Below, one piece after another: positions 18,912-29,082 of a stretch of 64,000 nucleotides of DNA; position 1 is the first letter of the stretch; every line of letters begins with the position of its first letter. Under the pieces are notes generated by a model. It ran no database searches, was not told the origin of the DNA, and saw only the letters and a program-made list of their open reading frames with translations. Source of the stretch: Volvox africanus (Eukaryota; Chlorophyta; Chlorophyceae; Chlamydomonadales; Volvocaceae). The DNA lies in NCBI GenBank assembly GCA_030268105.1, contig BSDZ01000025.1, forward strand, positions 1,240,001 through 1,304,000, in the 5' to 3' direction. The translations under genes were made by a program, and so were the position numbers.

Positions 18912-19735
18912 TGTTGTACCTCTCGTTCGCGTTTGCTCATAAGTATCTGCACGTCTGGAGACTTTCGACACCGATGCGCGAGCACTTGCAAGTACAGCAA
19001 GGCAAGCAAGAGCAAACAGAGACAGCGGAAGACTTCAAGATGAAGAGAGATATAACTTACAGTCTTACAGATCGGAACGATGCAATGGACGAAATCGCTG
19101 TCAGCGCCGGAAGCAAGCAATCATCACGCGGCGGTGATTAGCGAAGTTCAGGCTTAGCTCGGGCTAAGTAGAATAGCGTATAGCAATAGTAATATAGAAC
19201 ACACGAGTGTTCTCCGGTACCGAATGTCTTGTCTTGCTTAGCCGTCCTTGCATCTGTTATACTCGCAGTATCGCAATGCCGTACGATTCACATTAGGAGG
19301 CCGATCCTAGATGTGACAATCCTACTGCGTATAGGCGATGTCTACGCATAACAACGTATAAGCCTTTCCGGCATTCGCATGATGCAAGGGTCCGGATAAC
19401 GATATCCGGTTGCAGGGCATGTGTCGCGACGAGTGCGGCGCTCTCAACGTGTGCTGTAATGAAGTAATATTATATCATATAATATTACTTATCGTTTCGT
19501 AGCACGAGCATAGTGCACACTTCAATGCTTCGGGCTTTCATGCATGCTAGGCGGATTTGCCATGATGCGATGTCGCGATGGATAATGACAACATGCCAAA
19601 TGCATATATAAATGTACACGAATACATTTATATCATGCAGATTCATTCATATGCAATGTGTTCATCACAATAGCACTTCGCCTTGTAGGATCACATCGAC
19701 CTACGCATCGGCGGGAAACTAACCGTAGCACAACA
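18912..19735 (-). repeat. 5' LTR of element B (824 bp) and primer site
   Basis: TGTTGT...ACAACA ends. Directly after it on the minus strand comes AATTGGTATCGAGACAG, whose TGG start suits pairing with a tRNA CCA end. It resembles the TGGTATC-type initiator-Met primer sites common in plants. Element C has a close variant, TTTGGTAGCGAGAC. Confidence 0.85.
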
Positions 19736-19740
19736 AATAC

Positions 19741-19935
19741 TTCGCTGGCAGCAAATATATGATTAGTGTTGAAGGACAAACGTGATGCCAATTATTTGGA
19801 AATAATATCGTGCGATACAAGCTTTCCAGTGGAGTTATCTTGGGATGCCCTTCGCTGCTGCTCACTCACACAAGAACCTACTCTCCAATAATGACAATGA
19901 GACAGCCGTGAGTCGAACCGTCTCGCTACCAAATT
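19741..19935 (-). other. Leader and primer site of gypsy element C
   Basis: Separates LTR C from the insertion point of B. It reads AATTTGGTAGCGAGACGG from the LTR edge. It continues at 15882 once B is removed. Confidence 0.65.
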
Positions 19936-20744
19936 TGTTGTATCCTTCCTTCTTCAATCATGCACTGAATCTGCACGTCTGAATGTTAGCTACACGTGCA
20001 TTGTGCTCACGAACAGCAAGATGATTCAATGCGAGTAATGTGACAGCGGAAGACTTATCAACAAGGAAGGATCCAACTTACAATGATCTTCGATTACAGA
20101 ATAGAAGTCTGCCGTCAGACCCCGCGGGCAGCGTTCATCATACGGCTGGAAATGGTATGCTGGAATAGCTCAGGCCGAATATAAATAAGTAAAGCGTATG
20201 TATGAGAATTAGATTGAGTTAAGCTTGGGTACTTAATCCAAAGTAGCGTCGAGCCGACTTCGGTCTCTAGGCGGCCGTCCTCGCACCTATCACGTTTGCG
20301 ATACCGATGTGCAGTACAAGTCTCACTGGATTCTGATCTCAAGTGTGAGTATTATCTTAGCACTGTTCTAAATATCGCATAATCCGTGATATGGATGCAA
20401 CGCATGCAATATGCGAAGGTCCGAATATCGATATTCGGTTGCCGACCCAACCATCGCGATCGTCGCGTTTCCGCATACGCGTATGGTTTATAATACGAAT
20501 GAGGTAATAATATTTGAAATATTATTACGTGATATATTATGCCAATAGTGGATTCGCGCATTGATATCAGCCTAGAGTCAAACATGTTGACCGACAGAGC
20601 GATGTCGTGAATGATAATGGGACGTGCTTCATTAGCTAGATATATTCGAATATATCATGCTAGTATGCTTATATCACGCTCAATAGTGCTCAGATGAATT
20701 GCAGCCTACTTTGACATAAGCGGTGGTCAAACCGGCGTACAACA
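19936..20744 (-). repeat. 5' LTR of gypsy element C (809 bp)
   Basis: Starts TGTTGTACGCCGG at 20744 and ends GGATACAACA at 19936. It is the intact reference for the split LTR of element E (opposite strand). Element C is inserted in copia fragment N. Confidence 0.85.
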
Positions 20745-21356
20745 GTCGTGACCCAGCAGAATCATAGCACCACGCTCATCAAAGATCCCTGCTGAAATCA
20801 GCTTTAACGTCACCCTGGCACCACATATGCGTTGTTGAGCTCGATCTTCAGCCCTTTAACGGTGTTGCTCCACATGATGTAGCAACCTACGTGCGTTGGC
20901 TGATGCCTTGAGCCACCATAGCCCACCACCGTAAACATATTTTCCGGCTGCACAGCTTGCACATCTTCCAGCTCTGACATGTCTTCGGTGATATGCCATT
21001 CTGACACCAAGTCCAGATGCCATCCGTCCGACCATGATTCCCTTCCGACTGCATATGCCATTTTGATGGGCTCCCTGCACTGAAGGTTGGCCCCGTCACG
21101 CCCATATTTTCCCTGCTGCTGATCCGCCAGACGCTTCTTGCACACCCTGACGAAATGTCTGGGCACAGTAGTAGCAGGTGGTGTTGGACTTACTTTTCTG
21201 CCTGCTTCTCTAACCTTGGCCTGATGAGCTGGCTGATGTAGACCGGCAGTTCCTCTCCGTTGGCCATTTTGAAATTGCTTAGCTCCTGCCAAGGTGCTAC
21301 TTTTCTCGTGTTGCAGGTTGACGTGAACGTAGACCCCAAAGCATCCCAGGCGGCCT
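20745..21356 (-). pseudogene. Copia fragment N (gag/pre-integrase)
   Basis: Minus-strand homologue of copia L about 29310-30150, with an internal deletion between GEELPVYI and the basic linker. Pieces seen: RHFVRVCKKRLADQQ after the lost knuckle, MAYAVGRES, VGYGGSRHQPTHVG, IELNNAYVV, IFDERGAM. Element C abuts it at 20744 and copia K at 21357. Confidence 0.8.
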
Positions 21357-21606
21357 TGTTATGAAATGGTGTATCAGTTGGGATCTATAGCGATCCGCTG
21401 TAGCAACAATTGTGTTGTTGTAGCTGTACTCGGCAGTACACTATTGACCCGAAAAAAAAGTCCAATCTGTAGTGCTATACACGCAAGTATTTGTGCCAGC
21501 TCCGGAGCAAACAATTTCGTCTTCTTTGACTATCAGACACTATGTAATGTATACTTTCTCGTAACAACGTCAGGCCTCCTAATGTCTGATAGTCTACATA
21601 TCAACA
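21357..21606 (+). repeat. 5' LTR of copia K (250 bp)
   Basis: Starts TGTTATGAAATGG and ends TCAACA, then TGTTATGAGCCCCGG as primer region. Diverged from the L LTR by many substitutions and small indels, so K is old. Its CA end helps place the LTR ends of L and H, which read CAATA. Confidence 0.8.
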
Positions 21607-21629
21607 TGTTATGAGCCCCGGTCAACGTG

Positions 21630-21847
21630 CTGATTCAGGGGGAATACAAAAAGAGGCATACTTTTCTGAATACTTGACGAGCCGTAACACTTTTTATTGT
21701 CGTAACTATTTTTGTTACGCTAGCGGCGTAATATGGAGGAATGAGCAAATATATACATAAGAGTCACAATGTGACCGTACTGCACCAAATCCGGCTTAAA
21801 TTCTTCTAATACATTTCTAAACTTTTCATCTACCTCTTTATTAATAT
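21630..21847 (-). other. AT-rich insert in copia K leader, bacterial-like
   Basis: About 218 bases absent from the same site in L (between GAGCCCCGGTCAA and CCGC(A/G)GAGCCTGAC). The minus strand is open for about 41 codons from 21847, reading VDEKFRNVLEEFKPDLVQYG and VTLMYIFAHSSILRR. Composition resembles the 1881-8560 block. Family not recognised; a glycosyltransferase-like stretch is possible. Confidence 0.5.
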
Positions 21848-21910
21848 CCGCAGAGCCTGACGTCTTTTGCCCATTTTTAGTGTTGATCTTCATGTTTTTA
21901 GGTCTTCACA

Positions 21911-24900
21911 ATAGGAAAGTATTGGCTTGACGAGCTGCTGGACCTACACAACTATTCAACTTGGAAGCTGCAATTCCAATTGTTGTGTGCGGAGCTTGGA
22001 TACAGTCGCGCCCTGCTACATGCACTGGTTGCAGAGGCAGATGTTATCACATCCAATAAGTTCAAGCGCGTGATGGCCAAGAATGACAAGAACCATCACC
22101 TCCGAACCATCGTTCGGGCGGCAAATGTAGAGGCCGCCCAGGACACTTTGGCGGCTACATTCACATCAACCTGCAACACGAGAAAAGTATCACTTTGGCA
22201 GGAGCTATGCGACTTCAAAATGGCCAACGGAGAGGAACTGCCGGTCTACATCAAGCCGTGCTCGACAGCTACAGTCAGATTTGCTGGATGTGGGACATGC
22301 CGTCACAGATGCGGAGCTCTCAACTTTTGTCATTAAAGGACTTCCCAACAAATATCACATGGTTATGACAGCTCTCACAATGCAGGAAGGGGAGCTGGAC
22401 TTCACACAAGTGGTCGCACGGCTCATGGCTCATGGCTTATGTGTTGCCGGACGACGACAAAAGGGAGTCATCGGCATCCATCACACCAAAGTGGTTGCAA
22501 CGCCAGCTCATCAGGCCAAGGTCAGAGAAATAAGCGGAAGAGTAAGTCCAACACCACGTGCTACTGCTGCGGTAAGCCAGGACATTTCGTCGGGGTGTGC
22601 AAGAAGCTTCTGGCAGATCAACAGCGAGAAAACTATGGGGCCACGGGGCCAACCTTCAGTGCAGAGAGCCCACAAAAATGGCATATGCAGTCGGAAGTGA
22701 ATCACAGTCGGACAAATGGCATCTGGACTCAGTGTCAGAGTGGCATATCGCCTATGATGTGTCGGAGCTCGAGGATGTGCGAGCTGAGCAGCCAGAAAAG
22801 ATGTTTGCGGCGGTGGGCTATGATGGCCTTAGGCATCAGCCAACGCATGTGGGTCGCTACACCATGTGGAGAAATACCATTAAAGGGCTGAAGATTGAGC
22901 TCAACAACGTCTATGTGGCGTCAAATACGACAGTAAAGCTGATCTCAGCAGGGATCTTTGATGAGTGTGGCGCTATGATTCTGCTGGGCCACGACAAGAC
23001 ATCGTGCAGGTGAAGGGGAGAACCATCCTACGAGCAGACAAGGTGGGACAGCTCTATGCTATTCGTCATCACGCAGCAGGTAGTCCAGCTAGCAAAGGCC
23101 GCTCATGTGCGGTGGTTGGGTAAGGACACTCGAAGGCAGCGCTGTGGCATTGTTGCTTGGGGCACCTGGGCTACACTATCCTGGAGTGAATGTGCTGGGA
23201 GAACATGGTAGCCGGCATGGAGTTGGATCGTGTGAGCCTGGAGGCAGCCAGCTCGCGGATCTGTAAGCCCTGCATCTACGCAAAGCAGACACGTGGACCA
23301 TACCCATCCACTGGACACAAGGCGGTGAAACCTCTGGTCCTAAAAGACCTGGACGTCTGTGGACCTATGCCTGAGACTTCGTTGGGTGGATCCCGGTACA
23401 TGACTACACTGCTGGACGACTGCACGGCGTTCTCTAGAGTGGCATTCACGGAGACTAAGGACGCAGCTGGAAAGAAGGTCAAGGTAATGATTGAGGCGCT
23501 GGAGAATATGACTGGCCGTCGCATGAAGGAGGCACGCACGGATCGTGGAACCGAGTTCCTCAACACAGCCATAGGCGCCTACTTAAGCGAAAATAGGATT
23601 ATCCACGGTACGACCATAGGGTATGTGCTGGAGCAGAAAGGGGCAGCGGAGCCGGGCAATGCTGGTGGAGTCTGGAATGCCACAGAAGCTCTTGGCAGAG
23701 GCCATGGCTACGGTGAATCTTTTGTGTAATGATTCACCGGTCGTGGGTGCGACAGTAACGCCTTATGAGGCGTTCATGCGGGTGAAGCCAGGTATAAGCC
23801 ATTTGAGAGGTTTTGGCTGTACCGCATATACTTTACGCACGTGCCAAAGAAGAAGCGGAACAAGCTGCAACCCGTGAGTCAAAAAGGGGTGCTGGTCGGA
23901 TACGAGCAAGGGAGGCAGTATCACATCCTGTTTGATGATGTCATTAGTGTCACTTGGCGGTCAAGTTTGACGAGTCAGCTGTTGGAGACCGCTATGAGGA
24001 TTCCGACAATGAACCTGAGGAGGATGTCGAGGAGGCTGGCGGTGTTCCGTCGCTAGGGGCTGGTGATGGTCCGCCGGCCAACACCAACATGGGCCGGGGA
24101 GTGGCTGAAGTAAACCGTGGTGCATCCACCAGCAGCGGCCAGCGGTGCCATAGAGGCACGGGGGCATGCCGGCAGTACAGTTTCCCAGGACACAGATTAC
24201 TGAGTAGTCCCGTGGAGGCATTTGAGAAGGGCTGGTGCAACAGCAGGACCACAGCAATGTTGGTGCAGATGTGAACATGCAGGATTATTGAAGCGACTGC
24301 TTGAATGGAGGCATGAGCCCAATGGGTCACGTTTGGGCGGATCAATGTAGCAATCATAGAAGAAATCCCGGTGCCAACTTCATATCAGGAGGCCACTAAC
24401 GGCCCCAATGCTGAAGAGTGGAGATGTGCCCATGGATGAGGAGATCACGGCGCAGCTCACGAACGGAACCTGGGAGCTGGCAGAACCACCAGCTGGTGCC
24501 CGGATATTGCCTTGCCGGTGGGTCTATAAGGTCAAACGTGCAGAGGATGGAGGGATCAAGCGCTCTAAGGCACGTTTGGTGGCAAAGGGCTACGAGCAGC
24601 GGGCGGAGATTGATTATGGGGAGCTGTTCACTCCGACCTCACGCTTTGCTTTGCTTCGTATGCTCCGGGTGGTGGCTGTGGCAAAGGGGATGCCGATCCA
24701 CCAGCTGGATGTTTTGACAGCTTTCCTGAATGGGGAGCTAGAGGGGGAGCTCTGGATGGAGCAGCCGCCTGGTCCTGAACAGGTGGATCCTGAACAGGTG
24801 TGCAAGCTTCTACAGTCAATCTACGGGCTGAAACAGGCCCCACACTGCTGGTATGTGAAGCTAGTGGCGGAGCTGGACAAGCTGGGGTTCAAACCGTCAG

Positions 24901-25058
24901 TAGCGGACCCAGCCCTGCTCATCAAGAGGGATGAAAAGGAGACTGTCTACCTGCTGGTGCATGTCGACGACATCATCATTACCTCAGACAAAGAGGAGCT
25001 CATCAAGGAGGTGAAGGCAGCTATCGGGCAAGTCTTCAAGATTCGAGATTTTGGAGAG
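21911..25058 (+). pseudogene. Copia K gag-pol, decayed
   Basis: Homologous along its length to L: gag (LLCAELGYSRALLHALVAEA), zinc knuckle CYCCGKPGHFVGVC, gag-pre-integrase, integrase (DVCGPMPETSLGGSRYMTTL; DRGTEF), and RT (CRWVYKVKRAEDG, QLDVLTAFLNGEL, HVDDIIITS). The start ATG is ATA (21911-21913), and there are at least six frame changes plus stops. The RT is cut at 25058 by transposon M and resumes at 34067. Confidence 0.9.
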
Positions 25059-25075
25059 CACTATAACAAGGAATT

Positions 25076-25640
25076 CGTGCGTTAGCTCGCGTTAGGCTCG
25101 CGTTAGGGACCCCTAATGCAAGCCTAACGCAAGCTTAACGCGAACTAACGCGAGCTAACGCAAAGCCTAACGCAAATCAAACGCATTGCGTTATTGCTTG
25201 CGTATCGCTAACGCAATCCTAACGCACCTAACGCAATCACAAATAAACTTTTTTGGGAGGGAACGAAAATGTTTGCGTTTACTTTGCGTTAGCTAACGCA
25301 ACCTAACGCGAACTTACGCAATGTCAAACGCACCCACATAGATTCTAAGATGTGCGTTAGGCCTAACGCAACGCAAGCGTTAGAGACCCATACGCAAGCA
25401 AAAATACATAGCGTGCATGGAAGTTAACGTACTTAAAGTTCTCTAACGCACAATATATGCACGCCTAATGCGCATTAACGCATGCTTACGTATGCTGCGA
25501 ATAATGCGTACACAGCTAGCAGTTGTGGGTTGCGTAAAAGTTTTATACGCATGTAACTGACATATTCGCACGCTTTCGCAAGGTCTTACGCGTGCGATAG
25601 CAACATTCGCGCCACTTTCGCTTTGCGTACGAGGCAGCCT
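25076..25640. repeat. Left subterminal TAACGC repeat cluster of M
   Basis: Dozens of TAACGC/GCGTTA units (for example GCCTAACGCAAGC) in both orientations, giving way to unique sequence near 25640. Such clusters bind transposase in CACTA elements (family knowledge). Confidence 0.8.
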
Positions 25641-26648
25641 CGCATTCCTGCTCACTGCAACTACTTTTGGTCGTTCTGGTTATTTCTTTACTGTTTCAGT
25701 TATCGTTCTTGTTATTGTTTGCTGTTTTGCCCACCCGCTGCAGAATTATTTTTGTGTGTACGGAAACCATCCTGTCATAATGTACGTAGCTGTTATGAAG
25801 AATATCAATAGGATTTCAGTTTTGGGCACTCTTGACCTTTATCAGTCGAAACAACACATATTAGAATATTACATTCTTACAAGCAGGAAATTAAGACAAC
25901 AAGCTGAACTCAGGAAATTTACCTTCTTTCGCCGGTGGTCGTAACGGTGGTCGTAACTGTCATTATTGTCGTCACCGTCCGTAGACTTGTCTTCCACCGG
26001 CACCTGCTGGTCCAAAATACGTGAAGGGACTAGGTAGTGATAGCAAATATAATTAAAAAGTAATTAATGTCGGGCCTCAATATATTGTACCTTTCTTTTG
26101 ATGCCCGTGCTTGTCCGTCTCACTTTCGTGGATGGCCGCACATCGCCGTCGTTTGTTACCTTCAAGGGCCACCGTTAACATACATATAGGATTTTAGAAA
26201 TTATAAGCTTATATTTTCTATTTAAAAAGAGAAAAACAAATCGACGTATACCACATCAAACCACAAAGCACGCAGCAAATTAAAAGAATAGAACGAAACA
26301 TAAAATTACAACTCACTAAAACGGGAAGACAGGATGAATATTCATTAATGGGCTGTACCTTTTTCGCTGCCGCCTTGCTTGAGTTCGTAGCATTCCTGCT
26401 GGAGTTCCTTGCCTTAGAGGGCTGTGGACTCTTTGCCTACATGAAAAGGAAGTATGTTTGAGGAAAATAGGAACAATTACATAAAAGACAAAAAGGAGAA
26501 AACAGGTTAAAGGACATTAATGACCTGTACATCCCTGTACATGCAATCCATAATGTACATCACCCATCCTGCAATAACCTTGCTAAGCGCGCCTGGAAAT
26601 TTGCACACCCCATCAACCACTCTCTTTACCACTATTATTTGGACTAAC
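25641..26648. other. Internal region of transposon M without recognised gene
   Basis: AT-rich unique sequence. A possible last exon of the minus-strand M gene may lie at about 26340-26440 (Ser/Asn/Lys-rich frame), not supported by clear motifs. Confidence 0.4.
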
Positions 26649-28182
26649 CTGTCGGCGTCGAGCGGCCTGGATCTCCTCCTGATGTATGCGAGCTGCATTG
26701 GTAGCCAGCACCATCATCAATGCATCTTCACCATGTGCGGGCTACTTTTGGCGTTTGCTAGTGCGCCCATCCTGAGTTCCTGGCAGCTCGTCATTTCGGC
26801 CGCTTTTCTGCGGTTTGGTAGCAATTAAGCATTTTGTAAACAAGGAAATAAAGGCATGAAAACATTGTTATTGTTGTACTAGCTAAAATAAAAAACAAAG
26901 GTTATGCATGAACTGTGATGTACTTTCTGCAAACATACTAAGAAGTACGTACTATTATGGTAGTGAAGCAGCAGCAATAATTAAAGTGAACACATGCATA
27001 ATCGCATCTTACCGTAGTGCCTTTTGGCAACTCCAGTCCACCAAGGCCTGGTGTATGCTGAGCTGTTCCACCAGCTCCAACCGGCACTGGAGTGGCTGGT
27101 ACGGCAAAGGATGTCTTACTGCTTTCAATCTGCTTCCGCTGCACAAGTGCATTAATAAGCTCCTGTTGCCGATCTGTCACATTCAAATCCTCCATCACAA
27201 TGCGGCACTCACTGGGACCCGCATCTGGGTTATCTGGCTGAGCGTACTTGAAGCTCCTCCAGGCTGCCCAAGACTCCTTGTTCCACAGCTTCTTCCATGG
27301 CTTCTTCTCAAACTCATCTACATAAAAATAATGTGAAGACGAACATCAACGCCAGATGCCATGATACACATCATTGTCGAAAGTTTTCATAATCCCGTAC
27401 ATAGCGTAAGAGGCATGGCATGTCCTTTGTCGTAAAACAAATCTTTGGCCCACGTTTACCCCATATTCCATTTTTCAAAATACATTGAAAGGATTTTTTT
27501 TATCAAACAACCTGATCAAAATATGTTGTAAAAAAGTATATGGATGACAAGTAGCAGTACGAGCTCACAAACCTGGCTTGCAGGCAAGTTCCACCTTTTG
27601 GGTGGCCTTCACCTTTTCGTACCTTGCATGTTGGGCATTGTAATCCATTGCGTATCTACAAAGTACATGGGATGCACCGAATAAAACTGCTTACTTTTTA
27701 TACTGTGCATGCTTCATTCTATTGTTGTCTGTCCCCACTGAAAGTAAGCTAATGATATGGATGGCATGTATGATGACCACAAACAAGATAATCACTAGAA
27801 GCATAACAGTAGGAAAATAAACATGTACGTACTTTTGCCATTTCTTCTTGAAGCAGTCGACCGTAACTCTTGGCTGTAAGTCAGCCACTTGTGCAAAGCC
27901 AGCAGCAAAGCACTTATCCCAAACGGGCTGCAGATGCGGCACACGTTGAATATCCTTCGCAATGAGGACCCGTGGATTCTTCAGGCTGCTGTCGAGGTTG
28001 TACGGCACGTTGTCGCGGACGGCTTTGTTGATGGCGGCCTGCTCATATGACCTGTTCCGCTTTGATGGCTCACCACGATCATGATCCTTTCGTATACTGA
28101 TTCTGCTTACTTCAGGGGATACCAATTGAACAGATGGCTTTTTTAGGGATATATGGATAGTTTCTTCTGAGCCTGGTTCCAA
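26649..28182 (-). CDS. Transposon M accessory protein, unknown family
   Basis: Four exons with matching phases: 28182-27833, 27655-27573, 27317-27013 and 26807-26649, all with GT-AG borders. Seen: a basic N-terminal part (SKRNRSYEQAAINKAVRDN), a Trp/Lys-rich segment FKKKWQKY, KPWKKLWNKESWAAW (Myb/SANT- or MADF-like in look), a Gln-rich helix TDRQQELINALVQRKQ and a Pro/Gly linker. An in-frame TAG (26742-26744) lies in exon 4, with open sequence after it: either the true end (about 266 codons from 28182) or a mutation. The first codon here is TTG, so the start is upstream or lost. Function not known; a DNA-binding helper of the transposon is a guess. Confidence 0.5.
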
Positions 28183-28754
28183 GCCTTCCCCTTAAAATGT
28201 GCATGACGTTTTTTTATGCGATGACAAAATAATAACCGTGCTGAAAATTGTGGCGTGAATCCGTTGAAGTATTCATTCCCGTGCAGCGATTGAACTAATC
28301 TGCCTTGCAATATGTCTGGATTTGGGAAGCATTGGGGTCATAGAGTACGTCTCACACATGGTCAATTTTCATGGTCAATTTTCACACCTACGCAAAGCTG
28401 CTATGGTGCTTGCCGGAAAAGGCTATATAATTTTGGGGGCCTGCTCGATGTGTAACTGTGGCTCTTGGTGACTTTGTTTGGGTCTCCATCTGGCGACATT
28501 GTTGCCTGGCTACTGTGTAAGGTTTGCTGTTGCCAACTTTCCGCGATCCTTACCCACGCTTGCTAACTCAGGCAGCTTGCTGCTCAATAATTAGAAACCC
28601 TTCCATAACTAGAAAGGTAGCCATGAACAGACATGTGTGGCACTTAAGAGTTTTATGTTACAAAGTAAGCCACATGTACAGGTTCTAAATCCATATAATG
28701 GTAGCGATTTAGCGATGTTAACAAGTGTTCACCAGAGCAATCTCTTGTAGAACG
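28183..28754. other. Internal region of transposon M, no gene seen
   Basis: Unique AT-rich sequence up to the copia L insertion point. May hold the 5' exon or promoter of the minus-strand gene; nothing decisive. Confidence 0.35.
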
Positions 28755-28995
28755 TGTTATAAAATGGTATATCAGTTGGATATAGCGATCCATACTAGCA
28801 ACAATCCCGCTGTTGTAGCTGTACTCGGCGGTAAGCTATCGACCCGCGTTCGTACTGTTTGTAGTGCTATACGCACAAGTATATGTGCCGACTCCAGAAC
28901 GAACTATTCGGACTCCTTACTATCAGATAATATGTAACTCTACTTTATCGTAATTACCTCAGGCTTCCTAATGTCTGATAGTCTACGTCTCAATA
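28755..28995 (+). repeat. 5' LTR of copia L
   Basis: TGTTATAAAATGG...CTCAATA; a TATAAAAT box-like sequence lies at its start. The primer region GGTTATGAGCCCCGG follows at 28996. It differs from the 3' LTR at two sites (CTTTATCG/CTTTCTCG and ATTACCTC/ATTACGTC). Confidence 0.9.
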
Positions 28996-29082
28996 GGTTA
29001 TGAGCCCCGGTCAATGTTGACCGCGGAGCCTGACATCTTTTGCCCATTCTAGTGTTGATCTTCGCGTTTATAGGTCTTCACA

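Larger units (their letters stand above)
15888..19735 (-). mobile_element. Gypsy element B, internally deleted, perfect target duplication
   Basis: The minus-strand copy starts TGTTGTGCTACGG at 19735 and ends ACAACA at 15888. The flanks AATAC (15883-15887 and 19736-19740) are an exact 5-bp duplication inside element C. Order on the minus strand: 5' LTR (18912-19735), primer site, gag, protease, RT, then a direct jump at about 16032 into the last 145 bases of the 3' LTR. RNase H, integrase and most of the 3' LTR are gone. Confidence 0.9.

Noticed and set aside
18912..19120. N-terminal extension of gypsy B Gag with hydrophobic Leu-rich stretch
   Set aside because: Lies inside the LTR; the same peptide appears fused to RT at 15888-16032 because both are the LTR end.
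19900..19935. tRNA gene suggested by GAGTCGAACCG
   Set aside because: No cloverleaf could be formed; it is the primer-site region next to an LTR.
25076..25640. Possible CRISPR-like or tandem array of TAACGC repeats
   Set aside because: Units are short, in both orientations, without regular spacers, and symmetric with the other end of transposon M: subterminal transposon repeats.
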